From JBOHER01 sp050701115 (GTDB taxonomy: Bacteria; Actinomycetota; Actinomycetes; Mycobacteriales; Pseudonocardiaceae), in assembly GCA_050701115.1 (NCBI GenBank), contig JBOHER010000038.1, positions 1 to 34,683 of the forward strand: 34,683 nt of DNA, written 5' to 3'. This document shows, piece after piece, positions 7,599 to 16,469 of this stretch. Position numbers and translations under genes: made by a program. Below the pieces are notes generated by a model. The model saw only the letters and a program-made list of their open reading frames with translations. It was not told the DNA's origin and made no database searches. The stretch's first letter is position 1; every line of letters begins with the position of its first letter.

Positions 7599-7604
7599 TA
7601 GGAT
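7599..7604 (+). promoter_or_regulatory. Candidate -10 box for the 7655 operon
   Basis: TAGGAT lies 5 bases before an in-frame GTG (7610) and 50 bases before the preferred GTG 7655. Transcription would start near 7611. It belongs to the recurring TANNNT series in this locus. Confidence 0.35.
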
Positions 7605-7654
7605 TCCCGGTGACCTGGCGTATCGCCGCTGCGCGACCGAACACGAGGCTCGAC

Positions 7655-8626
7655 GTGTCCAAGTACTCCTATCAGTTCGACCCGAACGCTCAGAACAACA
7701 CGGCCGCCGCGGTGTACCGATTCGCCCGCGAGGGAGGTAAGCGGGTTCTCGACATCGGGTCGGGACCCGGAGTGGTGTCACGGGTCCTTGCGCACGAGGA
7801 CGGGCGCGACGTCACCTGCATCGACGCGGACCCCAGCGCGTTGGCCGAGGCCCGCGAGGCGGGCGTGACCAAGACCTTCGAGGTCGACCTGCTCAAGCCG
7901 GGCTGGACATCCGCACTGCCGGACGCACCCTACGACGTGGTGATCCTGGCCGACGTGCTCGAGCATTTGGTCCGTCCGCAAGACCTGCTCAGCACGCTGC
8001 AAGAAGACGGCGTCATCGCCTCCGATGGCTTTCTGGTGATCAGCGTGCCCAACGTCGCGCACGAGTCCCTGATCGCAGAGTTGATCTCCGGACATTTCAG
8101 CTACACCGCGACCGGACTGCTCGACGAGACGCACCTGCGCTGGTTCACCCGGCACAGCATCACCTCCCTGTTGGAGTCGACCGGGTACCTGGTCACCCGA
8201 ATCCACCGCACCCTGCGCACCACCGCGCAGACACCCCAGTCGCACCGGAAGATCGAACTGCCGGAAGCCGTGTGGGACGCCCTCGCCGAACTCGGCGACG
8301 ATGCCCGCACCTACCAGTACGTCATGCTGGTCCGCCCGTCGAGCGAGACAGGCCAGTTGGCTGCGATGCGCGAGCGACTCGATCAGGAGCGCCGCGAGAT
8401 GAGCAAGCGGCTGGAAACGATGCGGACCAAGCTCAAGCACTCCCTCGGCCGTCGCGATTCGCTCAAGAAGGAACTGGAGAGCGAGCGTGGCAAGAGCGCG
8501 GAACTCGAGGCCAAACTGAAAGCGCTGCGCGGTAGCACCACGTACCGGACAGGAGCGGCCGTACGGAAGCTGGCGAGCCCATTGACCGCCGTCCGGCACA
8601 TTGCCCGCCGCCGGAAGAACGACTGA
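7655..8626 (+). CDS. Class I SAM-dependent methyltransferase with C-terminal coiled coil
   Basis: The 323-residue protein has a Rossmann methyltransferase domain (about 10-210): motif I VLDIGSGPGV at 31-40, an acidic residue in VTCIDADPSA, and the motif IV-like YDVVILADVLEHLVRP. This is the Methyltransf_11/23 type seen in sugar and glycan modification. Residues about 235-310 are a charged coiled coil ending in LRGSTTYRTGAAV and a basic tail, a signature shared with the small protein at 10445 and the GT2 at 23858. The start is GTG 7655, with GAGG 6 bases upstream, and gives the usual SKYSYQFDP opening; GTG 7610 is an alternative. It is followed after 7 bases by the GT2-TylF gene, so they form an operon. 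Confidence 0.8.
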   Translation: MSKYSYQFDPNAQNNTAAAVYRFAREGGKRVLDIGSGPGVVSRVLAHEDGRDVTCIDADPSALAEAREAGVTKTFEVDLLKPGWTSALPDAPYDVVILADVLEHLVRPQDLLSTLQEDGVIASDGFLVISVPNVAHESLIAELISGHFSYTATGLLDETHLRWFTRHSITSLLESTGYLVTRIHRTLRTTAQTPQSHRKIELPEAVWDALAELGDDARTYQYVMLVRPSSETGQLAAMRERLDQERREMSKRLETMRTKLKHSLGRRDSLKKELESERGKSAELEAKLKALRGSTTYRTGAAVRKLASPLTAVRHIARRRKND

Positions 8627-8633
8627 GCGGCCC

Positions 8634-10448
8634 ATGACCTCCCCCGTGCGGGTTGTCACCGTCGTCCTGAACTACCGCCACGTCGACGACACCGTCCGAT
8701 GTGTTCGCTCACTGCGGGCAGGCGACTTCGGCGACCAGCGCATTCTGGTGGTGGACAACGCTGAGCACGGGCCGACCACCGACGCACTGCGCAGGGAACT
8801 CGACCCAGAGGTCACAGTGGTCGCCTCGGGCGGCAACCTGGGCTATGCGGGCGGCAACAACGTCGGAATCACCTGGGCGCTCCAGCAGCAGCCGGACTTC
8901 GTGTGGCTGATCAACCCGGACGCCGTCGCCGATCAGGGCACCCTGTCGGCTCTGGTCGAGGCCGCCGACGCGCATCCGGACGCGGGTGTGGTCGGTTGTC
9001 GCATCGTGCACGGCGGATCCAACCCGCCGCGGATCGCGTCCAACGGTGGCAAGGTCGACGCGAAGCGGTGGGGCGCGACGCCGCTCCGCGACTCCGGCCG
9101 ATTGGACAGCGAGGTCGTCGAGTCCGGCGTGCGGGACGTCGGTTTCGTGTCCGGTGCGTGCATCCTGCTGCGCACCGAGCTGATCCGCGAGCTGGGCATG
9201 TTGCCCGAGGAGTACTTCCTGTACTTCGAGGAAACCGACTACTGCGTGCGCGCACAGCGGGCGGGTTGGCGCACCGTCGTCACCACCGATACCCGGATCT
9301 GGCACTACAAACGCTCCACCGAGGTGCTGCCGTCCGCGTACTACCTCTACTACATGTGCCGCAACCGGATCCACTTCGGACGGCGCCACTTCGATGCCAC
9401 CGCGGATGATGTGATCGCCGACCTCGCACCGTTCCTGAACCGCTTGCGGCGCCGCATCAAGCAGGACTTTCCCGAGTTGCTCGGCACCTTCGAGGACATC
9501 GTTGCCCGAGCGTTCGAGGATGGTCGCAGCGGGGTGTTCGGCCGCATGCCCGACATCGAGACGATCCCGTTCACCCCGGGCCCAGTGCGTGCCCTCAAGC
9601 GTGGACTAAGCTGCACCGCCGTGGCTGACCGAACCGCTCGCGACCGCTACCTCGACCTGATGGCGGCTGTGCTGACCCGCTACGGCTTCGAGGGCACCAA
9701 CACCACCGTGACCCTGCCGACCGGGTCCTATCCCGCTTACCTGTGGGACATGCTGCGCGCCGAGCTCGGACGCAAGAGCGTGCGCATCATGGAAGGCGGT
9801 ACGTTCGATGCCGCGAAGCGGGAAGAAGGCCGGGATTGGCCCGCGGACGCCGAGACCATGATCGGCTTGCGCAGGCTGGCGAACGTCCGCAGCTGTGTAG
9901 AGACCGTGCTCGCGGACAGCGTCCCCGGCGATCTGATCGAGACCGGCGCGTGGCGCGGCGGCTCCACCATCTACATGCGCGCGGTCCTGGCCGCGCACGA
10001 GGTCTCCGACCGGGTGGTCTGGGTCGCCGACTCGTTCCAGGGCCTGCCGAAACCTGACGCGGAGCGCTACCCCGAAGACGCGGGCGATCAGCACTACACG
10101 ATGGACGAGCTGGCCATCTCGCAGGAACAGGTGCGGGAGAACTTCCGGCGGTACAACCTGCTGGACGATCAAGTGCGCTTCCTGCCCGGCTGGTTCGAGG
10201 ACACCCTGCCCGAGGCGCCCATCGAGCGGTTGGCGGTGCTGCGTCTGGACGGCGACATGTACGGATCGACGATGGTGGCGCTGGACAGCCTCTACGACAA
10301 GGTCAGCCCCGGCGGATTCGTCATCGTCGACGACTTCGGTGCCGTCCCGGCGTGCGCTCGCGCGATCGAGGACTTTCGCACCCGCCGCGGGATCACCGAC
10401 CCGATCGAGAAGATCGATTGGACCGGCGTCTACTGGCGCAAGTCATGA
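8634..10448 (+). CDS. GT2 glycosyltransferase fused to a TylF/MycF-type methyltransferase
   Basis: The N-terminal half (1-320) is a rhamnosyltransferase-like GT2: VVTVVLNYRHVDD at the start, GGNLGYAGGNN, the metal-binding NPDAV at 94-98, and FEETDYCVRAQRAGW near 199-212. The C-terminal half (about 330-604) is a macrocin O-methyltransferase-like (TylF) domain: LIETGAWRGGS, VWVADSFQGLP, LDGDMYGST (Asp539, Asp541) and FVIVDDF (Asp566, Asp567). One polypeptide would transfer a sugar and methylate a glycan. The join coincides with a TAAGCT box and an internal GTG (9621, residue 330) that begins like a free-standing TylF protein, so separate expression of the methyltransferase is possible. The start is ATG 8634. 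The end overlaps the next gene by ATGA. Confidence 0.85.
   Translation: MTSPVRVVTVVLNYRHVDDTVRCVRSLRAGDFGDQRILVVDNAEHGPTTDALRRELDPEVTVVASGGNLGYAGGNNVGITWALQQQPDFVWLINPDAVADQGTLSALVEAADAHPDAGVVGCRIVHGGSNPPRIASNGGKVDAKRWGATPLRDSGRLDSEVVESGVRDVGFVSGACILLRTELIRELGMLPEEYFLYFEETDYCVRAQRAGWRTVVTTDTRIWHYKRSTEVLPSAYYLYYMCRNRIHFGRRHFDATADDVIADLAPFLNRLRRRIKQDFPELLGTFEDIVARAFEDGRSGVFGRMPDIETIPFTPGPVRALKRGLSCTAVADRTARDRYLDLMAAVLTRYGFEGTNTTVTLPTGSYPAYLWDMLRAELGRKSVRIMEGGTFDAAKREEGRDWPADAETMIGLRRLANVRSCVETVLADSVPGDLIETGAWRGGSTIYMRAVLAAHEVSDRVVWVADSFQGLPKPDAERYPEDAGDQHYTMDELAISQEQVRENFRRYNLLDDQVRFLPGWFEDTLPEAPIERLAVLRLDGDMYGSTMVALDSLYDKVSPGGFVIVDDFGAVPACARAIEDFRTRRGITDPIEKIDWTGVYWRKS
9607..9623 (+). promoter_or_regulatory. 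Possible internal leaderless promoter and start for the TylF domain
   Basis: TAAGCT (9607-9612) is followed after 8 bases by in-frame GTG 9621. From there a 275-residue protein of normal TylF family length could be made. The spacing equals that of the candidate leaderless starts at 11874 and 23822. It may be a relic of two formerly separate genes. Confidence 0.35.
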
Positions 10449-10747
10449 CCGCCGCCGAGCAGGACAAGCCACGCGGCGTGCGGTTGGCCGACGTCGAGCT
10501 GGACAAGGCCCGCAAGTACGCGGCGCGGTCGCATCGAGAGCTGTACCGCCGGATGGCGGCCGACCTGAAGCAGGCGAGACGGGACGGGGAGCGGGCAGCG
10601 GCCAGGGCCAAGTCGGCCGAGCGGCGGGCGGAACGCGCCGAGCGCAAGTTCGCCGAGCTCCGCGCGAGCCGGACCTGGCGCGCCGGGCGAGCCGTGTTGT
10701 GGCTGCCCACCGCGGTGCGCCGAGCAGTGCGGCGAAAGGGCCGCTGA
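10445..10747 (+). CDS. Small coiled-coil protein with basic tail
   Basis: This 100-residue protein overlaps the fusion gene by ATGA and is therefore probably translationally coupled to it. Residues about 15-70 are an Ala/Arg/Glu-rich helix with heptad spacing, a likely coiled coil. The end reads LRASRTWRAGRAV followed by an amphipathic, arginine-rich stretch. The same tail type closes the methyltransferase at 7655, as if this protein were the coiled-coil tail of such an enzyme without its catalytic part. It has no enzyme motif. A scaffolding or membrane-tethering role for the glycan machinery is inferred. Confidence 0.6.
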   Translation: MTAAEQDKPRGVRLADVELDKARKYAARSHRELYRRMAADLKQARRDGERAAARAKSAERRAERAERKFAELRASRTWRAGRAVLWLPTAVRRAVRRKGR

Positions 10748-10773
10748 CCGCGCGGCCGTTAGGGTGACCGCTG

Positions 10774-10818
10774 TAACGTAGCGAGATCACCGCCCGACGG
10801 AAGGGCATCGGCCCTCCG
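10774..10818 (+). promoter_or_regulatory. Candidate -10 box and leader hairpin for the 10835 gene
   Basis: TAACGT at 10774-10779 could be a -10 box. Downstream, CGGA, a bulged A, GGGC, a 4-base loop, GCCC and TCCG (10798-10818) form an 8 bp hairpin ending 16 bases before GTG 10835. The hairpin could instead terminate the upstream operon that ends at 10747. Confidence 0.35.
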
Positions 10819-10834
10819 AACTTCAGGGAACGTC

Positions 10835-11848
10835 GTGCGCCCTGCTCGCCTGCTCGCCATCGCCTTCTCACTGTTGCTGGCCTGCACCCTGGTTGACGCT
10901 CCTGCTGCGCACGCCGTGCTGACCGAATCGACCGACAGTTCGATCAACCGGTCGCGGGTGTTCAAGGCCTATCAGCGGGACAGCGGGACGATTTTCGAGG
11001 TCAACTTCACTACCGTAATCCCGAACGAAAAGCGCCAGATCGGCGGCAGGCTCGACATCAGTATGCCGGCCAGCGCATCAGACGATGTGCTGGTCGGGAC
11101 GTACACGATCTACTGCGCGCCCGCAGGCAGCAACGCGGGCAACAACAAGATCCTTGGCAGCCAGAACGTGCTACGCGGGAAGTCGATGTCGTTTCGCCCC
11201 CGCTACATCTTCACCGCCACCGTCCCCGGCAACTACCACTGCTGGATGAGGCTGGTCAGCGGTAGGCCTCGGCCATCCGGTGTGCGGACCAGCTCCAACA
11301 TCTTCACCGTTGGCAGCAAGTCCTACCTGCGGGCGACCGCACCCGCCAGCCCGGCCGCCGACCACGGGTTCACGCCGACCTCGCCGTCGAAGGTGCTCTC
11401 CGGTGGCTCCGCGTATGACGCCGCTGTGCTCGAGTGGCACGCACCGCCGATCGACGATTCGGTGGCCGTCACCGGCGATGCCTGGCTGACTTCGTGCACC
11501 GCAGTGGAGGGCAGCACCGACCCGGTCACCGGCAATCGGCTGTGCGAAGGCAAGGTCAACAAGTCGGGATCGAGGGTGCTGACCCGCGTGGTGGTAGCCC
11601 AGCGGGAGACGGTGGGGTCGGGCTACTGCCGGGTGACCACGGTGCGTGCGCGCACCACGTACATCAGCAAGGACGTGCACCATCGCATGATCTTCGCCAG
11701 TGGCTCGGTGCCGATCAGCACCGCACCGGAATGCAGCCGCAGTTTCCGGATCAAGGTCTATGTGAAGCACGTCGGCGGGTCGGCCGTGGTGATTCATAAT
11801 CAAGGCACGATCAGCACCCTCCTGCCGAGGGGTTTCCTGAACGGCTGA
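10835..11848 (+). CDS. Secreted protein of unknown function
   Basis: The 337-residue protein starts with a clear signal peptide (RLLAIAFSLLLACTL, cleavage likely after AHA at residue 27); the LLAC at 14-17 could also serve as a weak lipobox. The mature part is rich in beta-forming segments and has six cysteines (TIYCAP, YHCWMR, LTSCTA, NRLCEG, GYCRVT, PECSRS), which suggests disulfides outside the cell. I do not recognise a family. It starts at GTG 10835 after AGGGA. It sits between the small coiled-coil gene and the GT4 gene, so a role in the surface polymer, such as binding or anchoring, is possible but unproven. Confidence 0.7.
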   Translation: MRPARLLAIAFSLLLACTLVDAPAAHAVLTESTDSSINRSRVFKAYQRDSGTIFEVNFTTVIPNEKRQIGGRLDISMPASASDDVLVGTYTIYCAPAGSNAGNNKILGSQNVLRGKSMSFRPRYIFTATVPGNYHCWMRLVSGRPRPSGVRTSSNIFTVGSKSYLRATAPASPAADHGFTPTSPSKVLSGGSAYDAAVLEWHAPPIDDSVAVTGDAWLTSCTAVEGSTDPVTGNRLCEGKVNKSGSRVLTRVVVAQRETVGSGYCRVTTVRARTTYISKDVHHRMIFASGSVPISTAPECSRSFRIKVYVKHVGGSAVVIHNQGTISTLLPRGFLNG

Positions 11849-11859
11849 TTCGGGCAACG

Positions 11860-11865
11860 TAGGAT
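11860..11865 (+). promoter_or_regulatory. TANNNT box before the GT4 gene, probable leaderless start
   Basis: TAGGAT ends 8 bases before GTG 11874. No ribosome-binding site separates them, so a transcript starting at or next to the start codon is likely. Confidence 0.45.
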
Positions 11866-11873
11866 CTGCCCCC

Positions 11874-13556
11874 GTGAGCGACGGTGTCGACGACAAGCAG
11901 AACACCCCGGCGGCCAAACCCCGAGCGGTGGCGAGGAGGGCTCGCATCGCGCTGAGGACTCTGCGCGACAGGTGGCGCGCCCCCCGGTCGAGCGGTGAGC
12001 GGGCCGCGCAGCAGCTCATCGTCACGCTGTCGGAGCTCACCGGTCAGCGCAGGCACGCCGAGGCGGTGGAGTTGGCCGAGCAGAACCTGCACCGGTACGC
12101 GGGTGATCCGGCCTTCCTGAAGCAGGCGCGCGCGACGTTCAACAAGGCGGGCGCGATGAGCCTGCAGCTGGAAGCGACCCGCATGCACACCCGCATCGAG
12201 GACAACCCGACGGCGCGCACACGCGAGGCGATCTTGCACGGCAGGTGGCGCGAGACGTCCGAGGACTGGCGGCCCGAGGTCGTGGGCGAGCCGGAGGCCC
12301 TGACACCCGCATCGCCGAACAAGATCCTGCACCTGCTCAAGATCTCGCTGCCGCACCGGCAGAGCGGCTACAGCGTGCGGTCCAAGTACAGCGTGGAAGG
12401 TCAGCGCAGCGCGGGCCTCGACCCGGTGGCCGTCACCGCCCTCGGCTTCCCCCGGCAGGTCGGCATCACCGATTTCCCGGTGGAAGAGGAGATCGCCGGT
12501 GTCCGGTACCGCCGGCTCGATCCGGGACCCGACTATGACTTCGACGGGCCCTGGGATCAGTACCTGCAGGACTATGTCGACGCCGCGGCCGAGGTCGTTC
12601 GGGAGGAAGCACCCGCCGTCATCCACGCCCACTCCGGGCACCGCGGTTACGAATCGGCACTGGTGGGATTGGCGCTCGGCAGGCACTTCTCGATCCCGGT
12701 CGTCTACGAGGTGCGGGGCTTCTTCGAGTCACTGTGGACATCCCACACCGAGTGGTCCGAGCGGTCGGAGACCTACCGCAGGCGGGTGGACACCGAGAAT
12801 CGGTGCATGGCGGAGGCCGACGCGGTCGTCACGCTGAGCGAATCGATGCGCGGCGAGATCGTGGCCAGGGGTATCCCCGCCGAGAAGGTCTTCGTCGTGC
12901 CCAACGGCGTGAACGTCGAGGCGTTCCAACCCAGGGCGCGGTCGTCCGCGCTGGTCGATCGTTATGGCCTCGCGGACTCCTTCACCTTCGGTTATGTCAG
13001 CAATCTCGATCATTACCGCGAGGGTCAGGAGGCGCTGATCGAGGCCGCGGTGGAGTTGCGGAGCAGGGGTATCAAGGCGACCGCGCTGATCGTCGGTGAC
13101 GGCAAGCGCCGGGACAAACTCGAGAAGCTGGCGCAGGAGCGGGAAGCGGGCAGCTCGGTGATCTTCACCGGCAAGGTCCCGCACGACGAAGTACTCGACT
13201 ACTACGCGCTGCTCGACGTGTTCGTGATCCCCCGGGTCAACGAGCGGGCGGCGCGGCTGGTCACCCCGCTCAAGCCCTTCGAGGCGATGTCCGCGGGCAT
13301 CCCCCTGGTCACTTCCGACCTCGAGGCGTTGCGCGAGATCACCGGCGAAGGTGAGCGTGGCCGGTACTTCCCGGCGGGCGACGCGACCGCGCTGGCCGAC
13401 GTGCTGGCCGAGTTGCGCGCGGATCCGCAAGACAGGGCTGCCATGGCGGAGAACGCCCGCGAGTGGGTCATCGCGGAGCGACAGTGGTCGGCCAACGGCC
13501 GGCGGTACGCGGAGATCTACCAGCGGTTGCGGAGCGAGGCCCAGCCCAAGGCCTAG
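11874..13556 (+). CDS. Glycosyltransferase family 4, with N-terminal helical extension
   Basis: This 560-residue protein has a helical N-terminal extension of about 140 residues containing TPR-like segments (RRHAEAVELAEQNLHRYAGD). A GT-B glycosyltransferase follows. It contains HRQSGYSVRSKYS as the N-terminal nucleotide/acceptor loop, the inter-domain VVPNGVNVEAF, and the GT4 donor motif PFEAMSAGIPLVTSDLEALRE near residues 467-487 with its two glutamates. Such enzymes use NDP-sugars with retention of configuration; donor and acceptor are not visible. The start is GTG 11874, with a TAGGAT box 8 bases upstream. It ends 4 bases from the convergent TupA-like copy 2. Confidence 0.85.
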   Translation: MSDGVDDKQNTPAAKPRAVARRARIALRTLRDRWRAPRSSGERAAQQLIVTLSELTGQRRHAEAVELAEQNLHRYAGDPAFLKQARATFNKAGAMSLQLEATRMHTRIEDNPTARTREAILHGRWRETSEDWRPEVVGEPEALTPASPNKILHLLKISLPHRQSGYSVRSKYSVEGQRSAGLDPVAVTALGFPRQVGITDFPVEEEIAGVRYRRLDPGPDYDFDGPWDQYLQDYVDAAAEVVREEAPAVIHAHSGHRGYESALVGLALGRHFSIPVVYEVRGFFESLWTSHTEWSERSETYRRRVDTENRCMAEADAVVTLSESMRGEIVARGIPAEKVFVVPNGVNVEAFQPRARSSALVDRYGLADSFTFGYVSNLDHYREGQEALIEAAVELRSRGIKATALIVGDGKRRDKLEKLAQEREAGSSVIFTGKVPHDEVLDYYALLDVFVIPRVNERAARLVTPLKPFEAMSAGIPLVTSDLEALREITGEGERGRYFPAGDATALADVLAELRADPQDRAAMAENAREWVIAERQWSANGRRYAEIYQRLRSEAQPKA

Positions 13557-13560
13557 CCGG

Positions 13561-14568
13561 TCAGTTCGGCTCCAACGCGCCGTGCCGGAGGTCGAGCACC
13601 CCGGCCTCGATGTGTTGGGTCCGGATGCGGGCCTCCGCGTCCTCCCAGAGTTCGCCGAGCTTGCGATCCATATCGGCTCGGGGCAGTTGGCTGCCGCCCG
13701 GGCTGGGGGTGATCTCGCCGAAGATGATGCCGTCGTTCTTCTCGTAGAAGTCGAGACGGACGAACGGCACCGGTAGGGCGGCCGATAGCCGCTCCGCGGC
13801 GTCGACGAGCTCGTGCAGATGGAGCGGACCGGGCAGGGACGGATCGATGCCGACGTGCGACATGACATCGCGCAGGTCTTCGCCACTCGGATCGAAATAG
13901 CGGGCGCGCACCTCGTGATGGTCGCGGCTGCCGTTGGCGTCGCGGACCATGATCATACCGACCGTGCCGTAGAACGAGTAGATCTTGACGTCGAGCGGAA
14001 CGATGCGGTCATCCGCGTAGGGCGAGTGCAGCAGTTCCTCGATGAGCAGGCTCGCGCTGGCGCGTCCCTCATCGATTCTGGTCCGCAGCAACGCAACGAT
14101 CTCATCGCCGGTGAGCACGCTGTTGTGTCCAAGCAGATCCTGGTAGTGCCCGTCTTCCCTGATCAGCGGCAGCACCCCGGCTCCGGAGGCGCCGTGCAAG
14201 GTCTTGATCACGAACTCGTCGGGCAAGGCCTGCCAGTCGATCTCTCCTGGGTCGGCATGCTGGCCGTAGATCCGCGGGACGGGGATGCCGTGAGTGCGCG
14301 CGAACTCGTATCCGGCGAGCTTGCCGTTCACAGCCCAGATCGGATGTCTCCGTCCGTACCGGGCAGCGAGTTTCTTGGCCCGCAACGCTTCTCGGTGCTT
14401 GTAGTAGAACGACGGTCGGCCATGGTCCTGCTGCCGGAGCTTGATCAATTCCTGCTCGCGACGTCTGGCCTCCGTGTGGGCCTTAGCCAGCTTGGCGCGG
14501 AGGTCGGTGATGAGCTCATCGCGACGCGCGATCGGCTTGACTTTGCGGACCAGCGTCCGGAGATTCAT
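13561..14568 (-). CDS. TupA-like ATP-grasp protein (copy 2)
   Basis: This 335-residue paralog of the 3570-4595 gene shares the N-terminal coiled-coil segment (ELITDLRAKLAKAHTEAR), GRPSFYYKH, FVIKTLHGASGAGVLPLI, LDVKIYSFYGTVGMIMVRDANGSR and LDFYEKNDGIIFGEITPSPG. The probable metal ligands in LDFY and FGEI are both kept, so it should be active. By family it should form an acyl-phosphate and ligate an amine, perhaps an amino acid, to a carboxylated sugar; the substrate is inferred. The start is ATG 14568, 8 bases after AGGGG. It follows the two-domain glycosyltransferase by 18 bases, so both are in one leftward operon starting at 16380. Confidence 0.8.
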   Translation of the reverse strand: MNLRTLVRKVKPIARRDELITDLRAKLAKAHTEARRREQELIKLRQQDHGRPSFYYKHREALRAKKLAARYGRRHPIWAVNGKLAGYEFARTHGIPVPRIYGQHADPGEIDWQALPDEFVIKTLHGASGAGVLPLIREDGHYQDLLGHNSVLTGDEIVALLRTRIDEGRASASLLIEELLHSPYADDRIVPLDVKIYSFYGTVGMIMVRDANGSRDHHEVRARYFDPSGEDLRDVMSHVGIDPSLPGPLHLHELVDAAERLSAALPVPFVRLDFYEKNDGIIFGEITPSPGGSQLPRADMDRKLGELWEDAEARIRTQHIEAGVLDLRHGALEPN

Positions 14569-14586
14569 CGTGGCACCCCTGTCTGG

Positions 14587-16380
14587 TCAGATGTCGACAT
14601 GTGCACGTGGATCGCCGTAGAAAACCAAGCTGCCCGCCCTGTTCATCAGCGCAGTTTCGCCGATCGTCCACGTGTGTGCATGACGGTCAGCACCGCGGAC
14701 GCTGACATAGTTGAACCGGTCGCCGGCATAGGTCTCGATCCCGGCCTCGTGAGCGCGATTGAGGATGTCGGTGTCGACCGCGCGCGGCAGATCGCCGAAG
14801 CGAAGGTCGCGGACCACATCGGCGGCGAAGACGATCGAGCCACCCTGCACCAACCGCTCGTACCGGTGTTCGGCGTAGGCGGTGCGCAGGATGACCGCGC
14901 CGGTTGATCGGAGCCAGACGTAGTGCGCCCACTTCCCGACGATGCCCGCATCTGTGTAGTCGAATGCGGCGACCAGATCGGTCAGATAGTGCCGCCCGTA
15001 GAAGTTGTCGTCGTCCATCTTCGCGATGAACGCACCCGCTGCCGCGTCCACGCCGAGGTTCATGCAGGCGCCGAGCGTACAGGAGGACTCCGCCTCGATC
15101 ACCGTGATGTTGTCGACGCCCGCGTCCTTGGCGCGCGCCTCGACTTCAGTCGTGCGCAGGTCAAGCCCGTGCAGGACGAGGACCAGTTCGACGCCGGCAT
15201 CGGCGGCGTGGGCCTGCCTGGCGATGTTGGTGAACACGTTGTCCAGCTGGTGCGGCCGGTTGGTCGGCACGATCGCCGATACGGTCCGGCCAGGCCGGGT
15301 TACGCTCACCCCGGCAGCCCTGGTGATCTCGTCCACCCGGCGGCGGAAGGTGTGGCGCGCGTGCACGGCCCGCGCGAGCCGCACACCCTCCCGGTCCCGC
15401 AGCTCGGTCTGCCAGAGCCGAGCCGCGACATCCAGCTTGAATTCGTCGGGGTTCTCGGCCGCGGTCACGTGCTCCCGAAGGTCCTCCGGAATGCGGCTGA
15501 TCGCGCTTGCTTCGGTGATGACGGGGATCTGGGCGCAGCCAGCCTCGACAGCAACCCATGACGGTTCTGCGGACGATCCGAGCTCGGCGAACACCGGATA
15601 CCGAGACAGTGCCGAGGAGACGGGCGACAGGCGCTTGCCATACATCGCCGATGAGCGCAGGCCGGAGTTCTCCAGTGCGGCTTCCGCCCGCGCGTCGGCG
15701 GCCCAGACGTCCAGCTTGCTCGAGTCGAACGTGCCGAGCGTGTCTTCGGCGGGCGACTGACCGTGGTAGAGCACGCCTGCCGCCGGCTGGCGGCGCCGAG
15801 CAGGCCCGCCGATCCTCGGGTTGTGCAGTCGGGGTTGGGCGGCCGGGGGAAGGACCTCCACGGGGGCTTCCGGCCAGCGGGCCCGCCATTTGTCGAGCGC
15901 GCTCGCGTTGTCAAGGAACACCTGGCTGACCCCGTCGATCCATGGCGCGGCCGAGTCGGGATCCTCCGAGCCGTCGGTCACCCACGTCAGCACCGGGACG
16001 TCGTTGCCGCGAGCCCAGCCGATCAGTTCCCGCGGTTCCGTGTCGTTGTTCGCGCCCCAGCCGTATATCGCACCGCCAACCATTTCGAGCAGCACGAGGT
16101 CGACCGTGTTGTCGCTCAGCGCTTCTCGCCACGTTCCGGCAGCGAGCTCGACCTGCGACCATTCCCAGGCGAGCCCTGCCCTCAGCCGCTCGCCACCGGC
16201 GACGGCGGCGCGCACCCCGGGCAGCGCGGGTGTCGGCTGCGGCGCCTGGTAGGAGTCCAGCTTCGCCAACAGTTCGTTGCGGCGGCTCCGTTTGCGGCCA
16301 AGCACGCGGTGGCGTACGCCACGCCGGACCCTGCCGAGCGTCCTCCTGGCTCGTCTCACGAAACCGACACGGTCGCTCAT
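14587..16380 (-). CDS. Two-domain glycosyltransferase: CgeB-like GT-B part plus GT2
   Basis: This 597-residue protein begins with a strongly basic segment (1-35). A GT-B-like region (about 65-345) follows, resembling the CgeB/DUF3880 spore-coat type of glycosyltransferase with a MYGKRLSP and WVAVEAGCAQIPVITE pattern. A GT2 domain (about 365-590) begins VSAIVPTNRPHQLDNVF and has KMDDDNFYG near residue 455 as its metal-binding DxD motif. The protein may therefore add two sugars or carry one inactive module. The start is ATG 16380 with GGGGAGATG upstream; TACACT at 16423-16428 on the same strand could be the -10 box. It is the first gene of an operon with TupA-like copy 2 and is divergent from the GT2 at 16477. 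Confidence 0.75.
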   Translation of the reverse strand: MSDRVGFVRRARRTLGRVRRGVRHRVLGRKRSRRNELLAKLDSYQAPQPTPALPGVRAAVAGGERLRAGLAWEWSQVELAAGTWREALSDNTVDLVLLEMVGGAIYGWGANNDTEPRELIGWARGNDVPVLTWVTDGSEDPDSAAPWIDGVSQVFLDNASALDKWRARWPEAPVEVLPPAAQPRLHNPRIGGPARRRQPAAGVLYHGQSPAEDTLGTFDSSKLDVWAADARAEAALENSGLRSSAMYGKRLSPVSSALSRYPVFAELGSSAEPSWVAVEAGCAQIPVITEASAISRIPEDLREHVTAAENPDEFKLDVAARLWQTELRDREGVRLARAVHARHTFRRRVDEITRAAGVSVTRPGRTVSAIVPTNRPHQLDNVFTNIARQAHAADAGVELVLVLHGLDLRTTEVEARAKDAGVDNITVIEAESSCTLGACMNLGVDAAAGAFIAKMDDDNFYGRHYLTDLVAAFDYTDAGIVGKWAHYVWLRSTGAVILRTAYAEHRYERLVQGGSIVFAADVVRDLRFGDLPRAVDTDILNRAHEAGIETYAGDRFNYVSVRGADRHAHTWTIGETALMNRAGSLVFYGDPRAHVDI

Positions 16381-16422
16381 CGTGGTGCTTCATCTCCCCG
16401 AGGGCTAGGTCCAGGCTCGGTC

Positions 16423-16428
16423 AGTGTA
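16423..16428 (-). promoter_or_regulatory. Candidate -10 box for the 16380 operon
   Basis: TACACT on the minus strand lies about 43 bases before ATG 16380 in the 96-base divergent gap shared with the rightward gene at 16477. Confidence 0.3.
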
Positions 16429-16463
16429 TGGCCCTTGTCCTCATCCGCCCCGCACGGGCCACG

Positions 16464-16469
16464 TAGGCT
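16464..16469 (+). promoter_or_regulatory. TANNNT box before the 16477 gene, probable leaderless start
   Basis: TAGGCT ends 7 bases before GTG 16477, and no convincing ribosome-binding site is present. This spacing supports GTG 16477 over ATG 16501 as the start. Confidence 0.45.
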
